46,496 bases of DNA. It comes from an uncultured Marinosulfonomonas sp. GTDB lineage: Bacteria > Pseudomonadota > Alphaproteobacteria > Rhodobacterales > Rhodobacteraceae. Position numbers and translations under genes: made by a program. Below, piece by piece: positions 40,741 through 46,496 of this stretch. The first letter of the stretch is position 1, and each line of letters starts with the position of its first letter. The notes under the pieces are model-generated. The model was not told where the DNA came from and did not search any database. It was given only the letters and a program-made list of their open reading frames with translations. The stretch lies in the NCBI GenBank assembly GCA_947311455.1, contig CAMZKY010000123.1:1-46496 (forward strand), in the 5' to 3' direction.

Positions 40741-41589
40741 TTAAATGTCTTTTGCGCAGCGGAATCCGACAAACTCGGCATATGAATTCGTGTAGTCCCA
40801 CAAGCGATTGCTTGCGACGGTCATGTGCGGCCTCCCGTTCCAATTGTTACCTTTGATATAAGCACAAGGTTCGCCCGGCACCGATTCATCCAATGCGTCA
40901 GGGGCCGCGCAAAGCGCGGGCAAAACCCCGCCATTATCGGCCTTTAACTGCGCCAAAAGTTCCAGCATCTCGGGCGTGGCATTTCGTGTATCAACCACGC
41001 TGTCGCGGCATTGGCCTGCGCGGGCTACGCGCGAATCGGCCACCCATTCCGAAACATTGCCCGCCAAGCCGCGCACGCCGTATGGGCTGATATCTTGCAC
41101 AAAACCATTGATTGAAACCGGGGCAATACCGCTGATATTAGCACGGGTCAGATCGGGATCATTGCCCCATGGATAAATTTGCCCATCCACCCCGCGTGCG
41201 GCCTTTTCCCATTCGATTTCGGTTGGCAGACGTTTACCTGCCCATGCGCAATAGGCGATCGCATCATCGTATAAAACGCCGGTCACTGGCTGATTCGGTT
41301 GATTAAAGTATTCGTCATCGTAGAACGCCGAAGGTTCATGGCCTGTTTCAGAGACAAATTCACCGTAATTCGCGTTTGTAACCTCGAATTTGTCAATCAA
41401 AAACGCGTCTACATTATAGGGCATCGGGCCATATAATCCTGTGTAATAGACATAACCCAACACCGCAGGGCCAGCAGGCACCACGACCATGCCTTTTTGA
41501 CCCATCAGGGCAAGTGCTGAGTAAGCCCCTGCCCCTAATGTTATCACTGCGATAGCAGCAATTATTTTGGATTTCAGTTGAATAACCAA
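40741..41589 (-). CDS. Membrane-anchored SUMF1/FGE-sulfatase domain protein
   Basis: 282 residues: an uncleaved or cleaved N-terminal helix (IIAAIAVITLGAGAYSALAL) and a periplasmic SUMF1-type domain: MVVVPAGPAVLGYV, VDAFLIDKFEVTNANYGEFV, CAWAGKRLPTEIEWEKAARG, YPWGNDPD, GVRGLAGNVSEWVAD and terminal YAEFVGFRCAKD. The family includes formylglycine-generating enzyme and, in denitrifiers, NirV. The region before GFRC (ASNRLWDYTNSY) lacks the paired catalytic Cys of formylglycine-generating enzymes, so it is probably not a sulfatase activator. The TTG start (41589) lies inside the preceding small gene, implying coupled translation. Confidence 0.85.
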   Translation of the reverse strand: MVIQLKSKIIAAIAVITLGAGAYSALALMGQKGMVVVPAGPAVLGYVYYTGLYGPMPYNVDAFLIDKFEVTNANYGEFVSETGHEPSAFYDDEYFNQPNQPVTGVLYDDAIAYCAWAGKRLPTEIEWEKAARGVDGQIYPWGNDPDLTRANISGIAPVSINGFVQDISPYGVRGLAGNVSEWVADSRVARAGQCRDSVVDTRNATPEMLELLAQLKADNGGVLPALCAAPDALDESVPGEPCAYIKGNNWNGRPHMTVASNRLWDYTNSYAEFVGFRCAKDI

Positions 41590-41684
41590 TACCCCAATAA
41601 CAACGTCACTACCGCCACATTCACCAAAGCGCCCGCCAGAACAAACACATCAAACGTGTTGATTTTTTTCCATTTATTCATCAT
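41574..41684 (-). CDS. 36-residue single-pass membrane peptide
   Basis: A short frame between the cupredoxin-like gene and the SUMF1-like gene: MMNKWKKINTFDVFVLAGAL, then VNVAVVTLLLGYWLFN. It has a basic N-terminus and one strongly hydrophobic helix of about 22 residues, the layout of a small membrane subunit or anchor. GGAGCG lies just upstream of the double ATG. Its end overlaps the start of the SUMF1-like gene by 16 bases. The overlap, the spacing and the clean hydrophobic profile argue that it is real. It may be the membrane subunit of a complex encoded here. Confidence 0.65.
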   Translation of the reverse strand: MMNKWKKINTFDVFVLAGALVNVAVVTLLLGYWLFN

Positions 41685-41708
41685 CGCGCGCTCCGGTTGT
41701 TTTTGGAT

Positions 41709-42449
41709 TTAGTAGGACAGTTCCATCGTTGCTTCGCCACCCGCATTAACAGTGACGGTTCCAACCTTTTTCTCGCCCAAGAAGCCGTGCCACATCATCA
41801 CATTATATTCGCCGGCGGGAATATCAGTGATCGAAAATGCACCGTTTTCATCAACAACAGAAAAATAAGGTGTTTTGGCAACGTAAACAAAGCTGTGCAT
41901 GAAATCATGCGCGTCGCATTCTACTTTCATACCGTTGCCGCGGCGCAGTTTAACCAGTTTAGTAACTGTATCGCCTGCGTTTGGTTGAGATACGTTCATC
42001 ACGGTGCGACGGGATTTGCCGATTTGTTCGTAGGTGTGGATGTTGTGCAGCGTGTGATCCGAATTCACCGCGGTAAGTTCACCTTTGTTGGCCATAACAC
42101 CCAAAGCCGGGGAAAATTCGCAGGCTTCTTGAGTCAAGGTCAGCGACATCAGTTCTTCGGGCATGGCTTTGCCTTCTTCGATGTCGGCAAGGAATACAAC
42201 CGCGTTCTTAAGTGTTCCGTTTTCATTGATTTGCACAAATGGCACTTCGCGTGATCCTTCGCCGCAAATTTCGGGATCTTTTGAAATGGTGTAGGTGCGC
42301 GTATCGGCCGTGGCGTCGCCTGCAGCGACGGTGCCAACAAAGCTGCCACCATTTGCAACATCAACCACTTTGTATCCTTTGGCGTTGGCGGTTGTGGCCA
42401 TACCCAGCATTGTCAACGCAATCGCGGTTTTGGTGATTAGGTTTTTCAT
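41709..42449 (-). CDS. Exported cupredoxin-like protein with carboxypeptidase-regulatory-like domain
   Basis: 246 residues with signal peptide (MKNLITKTAIALTMLGMATT, cleavage after ANA at about 23). The middle resembles a plastocyanin-type fold with possible type-1 copper ligands: His132/135/138 (SDHTLHNIHTYEQ) and a C-x2-H-x2-M group at Cys178, His181, Met184 (VECDAHDFMHSF). The last 60 residues look like a carboxypeptidase-regulatory-like beta sandwich (VVDENGAFSITDIPAGEYNV, MMWHGFLGEKKVG). Two more Cys (62 and 110) could form a disulfide. This two-part layout occurs in proteins often named methylamine-utilisation or plastocyanin-like. A periplasmic electron carrier or copper-binding partner of the Mo enzyme is plausible. 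It begins 29 bases before the HEAT gene stop. Confidence 0.8.
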   Translation of the reverse strand: MKNLITKTAIALTMLGMATTANAKGYKVVDVANGGSFVGTVAAGDATADTRTYTISKDPEICGEGSREVPFVQINENGTLKNAVVFLADIEEGKAMPEELMSLTLTQEACEFSPALGVMANKGELTAVNSDHTLHNIHTYEQIGKSRRTVMNVSQPNAGDTVTKLVKLRRGNGMKVECDAHDFMHSFVYVAKTPYFSVVDENGAFSITDIPAGEYNVMMWHGFLGEKKVGTVTVNAGGEATMELSY

Positions 42450-42478
42450 ATTTGTTTCCTTTGTTAATTAATCGTAGA

Positions 42479-44668
42479 TCAGGCTACATTTTGCAGCGCT
42501 GGTTCATTTTCAACGGTTTGAACCAGCTCGGACAAGGCATCGATTGCCACCAGCCAGCGGGTTTTTTGCGTCTCGTCCCCCAGCATCTTCAGCAAGCGTT
42601 TGTATCCGGCAACGGGGGCGTATTGCCCCAACAACTTGCCAATATCGCGCCGATAGGTGCCGTCATTTTCACTGGCAAACACCACCAGCGCATCGACAGC
42701 TGTGTCTCCGTACTGACGCGCCAGCGCGCGGGCAGCGGCAATGCCGACGCCCATGTAAGAATCGTTCAGGGCACCGATGATAGGATCGGAAACCTCGTTA
42801 CGTTGAGCGATGGCTTGAACGGCCTCAACGCGAACCAAGGGATCATCGTGGCTTAACAATTCAAGCAACTTTTCAGTCACATAATCGTCACTAATCTTGC
42901 CCAAAACACGCACGGCCAATACCCGTGTTTGGGAATCTTCGTCTCCAAAAAACCCTTTCAGATTTTCAAGGATATCAGATGAAAGCGTGTTTGTGGTTTC
43001 GCCGTGTTTGGCGAGCGAAAATAGAACCGCTTGGCGTGCTTCCTCATCAATATCAGCATTCATTGCCTCGACCAGCGCGGCAGTGACATCGGGTTTAACG
43101 ATGCTACCCAATAGGCGCGCTGCGAACCGCTGCACATCCAAATGCGGCGCGGCGGCCGTTTCCCATGATACTTTGCGCTTGGCAAATTTATGCACTTTAG
43201 TGCGTTCCAGCGCGGCTTGATCCTGTTCCGACAGAATAATTTCTTCTGGCTCGGCCACAGGTTCGGCAGGTTCATTCGCCATGATTGCATCAAGGGTTGA
43301 TTGCGGCTTGACGGGTTGTTTTTTCAAAGGCAGATCGGCGTCAATTTCCTCGTAGATCTCTTCCAGCTCGGCCGCCGATGGCTCCGGCGCCTCCTCAACG
43401 ATTTCAGGTTCAACTTCTTCCTCTTCGGGTGGAAGAACCAATTCACCTTTTAACGCTGACAACAGCGCATCGCTTGCAACGTTAGGCCATTCCGGATCGT
43501 TCGCAGCGATCTGCGCAAGGGATGTCATGCTGGACAGGCGTAATTCGCGGTCTTCGTCGCCTGCGGCCTCCATCAAAGCAGGCACACCCAGTGTTCCAGC
43601 GCGCTCAAATGCCTCGATCACGCCAACGCGAAAATCGCGAGGAATATCGGCATTGCCGATCACGTGGGTTAAGCCTTTGACGGCTTTAGGGCCTTTTAGC
43701 GCAATCACCGCCATTGCGGCCTCTTTGGCGGCTTTGGGCTCGCCTTTGATCGCCTTTTGAACGGCATCAATCAAATCTTTATCGTCAAATATTTCGGGCT
43801 TAGCCGAGATCACTTTGAAAACCTCGGCTCGCACGGCGTCGGATTGATCGCGGATCATATCCCACAGCAATGTCGGATTTTGCGCGCCAGCGTGTTTCAC
43901 CACGGCGGCGCGAACCGCTGCATCATCATCGCCAAACAGAGGAATCAGGTTTTCATCGGATGGATCAAGATTCAAAATCGCCAAAGCGCGGATCTCGGCA
44001 TTTTTATCGCCAATCAATCCCGCGCGCAACGCAGCCAGATCGGGATTGCCCGATTCGCCAACCGCCCGCACAATGCGACGGCACATGCGATCGTCGCCTT
44101 GACCATACAGTTCAATCACCGCCATCGCCCCGTCTGGCCCCATGTTGCACAAGGCGCGCAGGCCAGCTTCGGTTAGATCCTGATTTTCAGGGTCGGCCAT
44201 TGCGGTTACGATTTCAGGCACCGCATCAACATGCGCGAAAACCGCCAGCCCTTCCAGGGCCAGCATTTGCACGTCAACCCAATCATCCCAACCGGAGTTA
44301 AAGAATTCGTCTTCGTCCCATGCAATTTTATCTTCAGCACGAGAAATGACCAAGGCGCGCAGATACGGCACTACGGGATCAAATTTCATTGCAACCAACG
44401 CCTTGATCGCGGCCTTTTTTACGTCGGCATCTGGATCGCCCAGCAGGTTGTCCATCAGTTTTTGCGCGGTAGCAGGATCGTTGATTTGCAACAACGCATT
44501 CGCCGCATCGACGCGCACGTCAGGATCATCATCCAGCAACGCAGCAACCAGTGCTTCGGTCACATTTGGAAGGTTGAAATTACCCAAGGCCTGAGCGGCA
44601 GCACACCGGTGAACATCGGCGCCGTCTTTCAGCAGGGATACAAGTTTGTCACTAATTTCGGTTTTCAT
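42479..44668 (-). CDS. Cytoplasmic HEAT-repeat protein, first gene of FNR-box operon
   Basis: 729 residues from ATG 44668, which has GAGGAG 10 bases upstream; a GTG at 44677 is an alternative. No signal or membrane segment. The chain is a run of PBS-lyase/HEAT-type helical repeats, e.g. ALLDDDPDVRVDAANALLQI, LLGDPDADVKKAAIKALVAM and LSHDDPLVRVEAVQAIAQR, in two blocks (about 10-400 and 500-729) separated by an acidic Glu/Pro-rich linker (about 408-460). HEAT repeats bind proteins; related repeats occur in bilin lyases and in assembly factors. It could be a maturation chaperone for the Mo enzyme or for the products of the following genes. It follows the FNR-type box and opens the operon. Confidence 0.8.
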   Translation of the reverse strand: MKTEISDKLVSLLKDGADVHRCAAAQALGNFNLPNVTEALVAALLDDDPDVRVDAANALLQINDPATAQKLMDNLLGDPDADVKKAAIKALVAMKFDPVVPYLRALVISRAEDKIAWDEDEFFNSGWDDWVDVQMLALEGLAVFAHVDAVPEIVTAMADPENQDLTEAGLRALCNMGPDGAMAVIELYGQGDDRMCRRIVRAVGESGNPDLAALRAGLIGDKNAEIRALAILNLDPSDENLIPLFGDDDAAVRAAVVKHAGAQNPTLLWDMIRDQSDAVRAEVFKVISAKPEIFDDKDLIDAVQKAIKGEPKAAKEAAMAVIALKGPKAVKGLTHVIGNADIPRDFRVGVIEAFERAGTLGVPALMEAAGDEDRELRLSSMTSLAQIAANDPEWPNVASDALLSALKGELVLPPEEEEVEPEIVEEAPEPSAAELEEIYEEIDADLPLKKQPVKPQSTLDAIMANEPAEPVAEPEEIILSEQDQAALERTKVHKFAKRKVSWETAAAPHLDVQRFAARLLGSIVKPDVTAALVEAMNADIDEEARQAVLFSLAKHGETTNTLSSDILENLKGFFGDEDSQTRVLAVRVLGKISDDYVTEKLLELLSHDDPLVRVEAVQAIAQRNEVSDPIIGALNDSYMGVGIAAARALARQYGDTAVDALVVFASENDGTYRRDIGKLLGQYAPVAGYKRLLKMLGDETQKTRWLVAIDALSELVQTVENEPALQNVA

Positions 44669-44700
44669 CGATTTCACGCTCCTCGAAAACTCTTCAGGAT

Positions 44701-44742
44701 AGCGTAGGTCGATTCCGAAATTCGATCATTGACGCACGTCAA
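44701..44742 (-). promoter_or_regulatory. Crp/FNR-type box and -10 upstream of the HEAT-repeat operon
   Basis: TTGACGCACGTCAA (44729-44742) has perfect TTGAC-N4-GTCAA half-sites, extended to TTGACG/CGTCAA, matching the sites of FnrL/FixK/Nnr-type regulators of alphaproteobacteria. On the minus strand TACGCT (44706-44701) is a possible -10. A transcription start near 44694 would put the centre of the box near -41.5, the classical activating position for this family, and leave a 25-base leader to the HEAT start. This predicts low-oxygen or nitrogen-oxide induction of the whole operon. Confidence 0.65.
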
Positions 44743-44750
44743 CAATAGGT

Positions 44751-44782
44751 TTGACGGCCCGCGCAATCGCATGGGCCGTCAA
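44751..44782 (-). repeat. Perfect 10-bp inverted repeat upstream of the FNR-type box
   Basis: TTGACGGCCC (44751-44760) and GGGCCGTCAA (44773-44782) pair perfectly around a 12-base loop. The GC-rich stem would form a stable RNA hairpin in transcripts reading out of the oxidoreductase gene. On the minus strand it is followed by ACCTATTG, not a T run, so it may be an RNA-processing or 3'-stabilising element instead of a classical terminator. Confidence 0.55.
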
Positions 44783-44795
44783 TTTGTCACAGGAG

Positions 44796-44824
44796 GTCAG
44801 GGCAGCCCTAAAGGTTGCCCTGAC
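44796..44824 (-). terminator. Strong hairpin just after the Mo-oxidoreductase gene
   Basis: Arms GTCAGGGCAGCC (44796-44807) and GGTTGCCCTGAC (44813-44824) pair over 12 positions with one G-T wobble around CTAAA. It begins 7 bases past the stop of the oxidoreductase. There is no T run downstream on the minus strand, so it is either a Rho-assisted or 3'-end-protecting structure. Together with the inverted repeat at 44751 it probably reduces read-through into the HEAT operon. Confidence 0.5.
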
Positions 44825-44831
44825 TATTTTG

Positions 44832-46496
44832 CTAAACTTCGATGTCGCGCGGTGCGAACGACATTGAGCGGAAGCTGTGTTTATAGGGCGATTCACCAAT
44901 TTTAGTGATTTTCGCTACACCCATTTTGTAGTTGTAGTTCCCGCTGATCCAGTCAACCACACGCCCAGCCAATGCGTTAGCAGGTTGGCTATAGTGCAAG
45001 AAGTCCATATACATGACGCCTTTTTTGGTTGCCCGGGTCACTATCGCAACGGCCGTGATCGAGGCTTCCGAGAACTCGACGTTGCCATTGGCCAATTGAC
45101 CGGTGAAGGAATAATCAGAGCCTTCTACACCCAAAACGGTGTCTTTCAGGGATGGCACGCGGTCATTCGACAACAGAACCATATCGCCACTTTCGATACC
45201 GCGTGCTGCGGCATCTTCGGTGTTGATTTCAACCCAGTTATCAGGCCAACGCTGAACGATGTAAGGACGACGTGTATCATCGAAACCCGACTGCCAACGC
45301 TCGTTCGCACGACCAGATGTGCACCACAGCTCATCACCTTTTGGTTTCATCCATTCCCAATAATCCGAGAACAATGACCAAGGCGATTTCTGGATGTTGC
45401 ATTTGCCCGTTTGTGAATTGAAATGTGTCAATTTCTTGTTGAACATATTCATTGCAGTTGGGCCATCTTTAGGCAACACGCGGGTTGTGTCATGCAAGCG
45501 CACGGTTCCCACCAACGAACCATCGTCGTTCATGTAAACAGGGGCTTGAATGCCATTGGTTCCCATTTCACGGAACTTCGCATGCAGTGTTTTGCCTTCA
45601 CGATGTGCAGCAACTTTGACCATATTAAAGTCTTTGCGGCTACCACGGGTGAATTTAGCTGCTTCTTCGGCAACATCATTGGAATCTTTCCAATCAAAGC
45701 CTTCAAAGCCCATTTTCTTGGCAAGTTGCGAGATGATCCACCAATCAGGTTTCGCTTCGCCCGGTGCATCGTAGAATTTTTGATACAAACGAACGCGGCG
45801 TTCACCATTTGCACGCAAGAAATCTTCTTCGCCCCACGTTGCGGCAGGGAAGATAATATCGGCAAATTGGTTTCCAATCGGATCAACCAGATAGATGTCC
45901 TGATTCACAACAACCATACCGCCGCTATCCACCCGCGCTTTCAGGGTTTCAAGAATTTTTTCGCGGTTGATTGATTGAATTTGGTGCGGGTTACCGCGTG
46001 TCAATTCATGGAATCGTTGTGACAACTGTTGCGAGCCAAGCATGGATTGAATCCATGTCGTGCCGATAACGTGGGCCATACGGGTGTGACCCGCCATTGT
46101 CCAGGTATCAGTATCTAGCGCACGACGGCGACGACCAGGCAGTTTCATTGGTGATTTATTGCGAGGATACCCGCCACCACCGACACCACCACGTTGGTGA
46201 CCACCGGCACGCCCGATCATTTGACCCGGACGTCCACCAGCACCAACAGTAATACCCAATGCGGAAATCGCTTGTGTATTGCCAGTGTTGTTTGACCAAT
46301 AGAAGCCTTTTTCGATCATGATCGATGTTTTGACCCGCGATCCGTCTTCTTTTGGTTTTGCCATCATTTCAGCAGCCAGCTGAATTTTCGCAGCGTCGAC
46401 GCCGGAAACTTCAGCTGCGGCGTCTAGTGCAAACTCGTCTTGTGACAACAGCCATTTTGACCAATCGTCAAAGCCTTTTGTCTGGAATTTGCCCCA
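44832..46496 (-). CDS. AioA/IdrA-like molybdopterin oxidoreductase, C-terminal part
   Basis: 554 codons are visible; the start is beyond the right edge (the frame is open through WGKFQTKGFDDWSKWLL to the boundary). The protein belongs to the DMSO-reductase superfamily, arsenite-oxidase branch: SNNTGNTQAISALGITVGAG, GRAGGHQRGG with the Arg and His that correspond to substrate-funnel residues of arsenite oxidase, VNQDIYLVDPIGNQFADIIF, ANGERRVRLYQKFYD, SGFDD followed by the RRPY-type segment, GIESGDMVLLSNDRVPS, and the C-terminal molybdopterin-binding NYNYKMGVAKI with YKHSFRSMSFAPRD. The same residues occur in iodate reductase IdrA, so the substrate is unassigned. The N-terminal Fe-S Cys motif and any Rieske small subunit gene would lie beyond the edge. 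Confidence 0.88.
   Translation of the reverse strand, partial: WGKFQTKGFDDWSKWLLSQDEFALDAAAEVSGVDAAKIQLAAEMMAKPKEDGSRVKTSIMIEKGFYWSNNTGNTQAISALGITVGAGGRPGQMIGRAGGHQRGGVGGGGYPRNKSPMKLPGRRRRALDTDTWTMAGHTRMAHVIGTTWIQSMLGSQQLSQRFHELTRGNPHQIQSINREKILETLKARVDSGGMVVVNQDIYLVDPIGNQFADIIFPAATWGEEDFLRANGERRVRLYQKFYDAPGEAKPDWWIISQLAKKMGFEGFDWKDSNDVAEEAAKFTRGSRKDFNMVKVAAHREGKTLHAKFREMGTNGIQAPVYMNDDGSLVGTVRLHDTTRVLPKDGPTAMNMFNKKLTHFNSQTGKCNIQKSPWSLFSDYWEWMKPKGDELWCTSGRANERWQSGFDDTRRPYIVQRWPDNWVEINTEDAAARGIESGDMVLLSNDRVPSLKDTVLGVEGSDYSFTGQLANGNVEFSEASITAVAIVTRATKKGVMYMDFLHYSQPANALAGRVVDWISGNYNYKMGVAKITKIGESPYKHSFRSMSFAPRDIEV

Noticed and set aside
44832..46496. Firm naming as aioA
   Set aside because: N-terminus missing and the visible part fits the IdrA-related branch equally well; a family-level call is safer.

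Overview
The window reads as a chromosomal segment of a marine-type Rhodobacterales (Roseobacter-clade) alphaproteobacterium of moderate GC content. The evidence is the gene order ubiE/mutM/crotonase/rpsT/dnaA/dnaN/recF, a rhizobial/rhodobacteral flagellar set (motA with a MotE-like gene, FliL, SltF-like transglycosylase), and the clustering of GANTC (CcrM) sites upstream of dnaA. I saw no insertion sequences, prophage, CRISPR arrays, rRNA or tRNA genes. Assignments come from reading protein motifs by eye; no database search was run.

Layout. 1-582: two small exported proteins (one cut by the window edge). 898-1956: Mrp/ApbC Fe-S carrier. 2045-4674 (minus): a small unknown ORF, ubiB, and ubiE; ubiE carries an in-frame TAA where its family has a lysine. 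4748-6845 (plus): mutM, an enoyl-CoA hydratase and rpsT with promoter and terminator. 6846-7372: a regulatory region before dnaA. 7373-11070: dnaA, dnaN, recF.

11067-30166 is a flagellar block. A minus-strand operon runs fliL, a PflI-like small membrane protein, a motE-like gene, motA, a large periplasmic repeat protein, an SltF-like transglycosylase, flhA, fliR, flhB and a FliJ-like coiled-coil protein, mostly with overlapping stop/start codons. Divergent from it, fliF-fliH-fliN-fliP run on the plus strand. Then flgE-flgK-flgL-flgI and motB lie on the minus strand. Many flagellar genes (fliG, fliM, fliI, fliQ, fliC, rod genes) are not in this window. An NAD-dependent epimerase, an OmpR-type regulator and a divergent hybrid histidine kinase follow (30247-34336), then a nitroreductase and moeA (34439-36314).

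36400-46496 (all minus) is the most unusual part. An arsenite-oxidase/iodate-reductase-like molybdopterin catalytic subunit enters from the right edge. After a gap with two strong hairpins and a well-formed TTGAC-N4-GTCAA Crp/FNR-type box comes a compact seven-gene operon: a cytoplasmic HEAT-repeat protein, an exported cupredoxin-like protein, a 36-residue membrane peptide, a membrane-anchored SUMF1/FGE-like protein, a double universal-stress protein with three PCP_red-like C-terminal units, a NirJ/Ahb-like radical SAM-SPASM protein that also ends in a PCP_red-like unit, and a HemY-type protoporphyrinogen oxidase. PCP_red is known from the C-terminus of dark protochlorophyllide reductase; finding it on two adjacent proteins, next to two tetrapyrrole-type enzymes, suggests an oxygen-regulated tetrapyrrole or redox-cofactor maturation system serving a Mo-enzyme respiratory chain. 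That functional link is inference.
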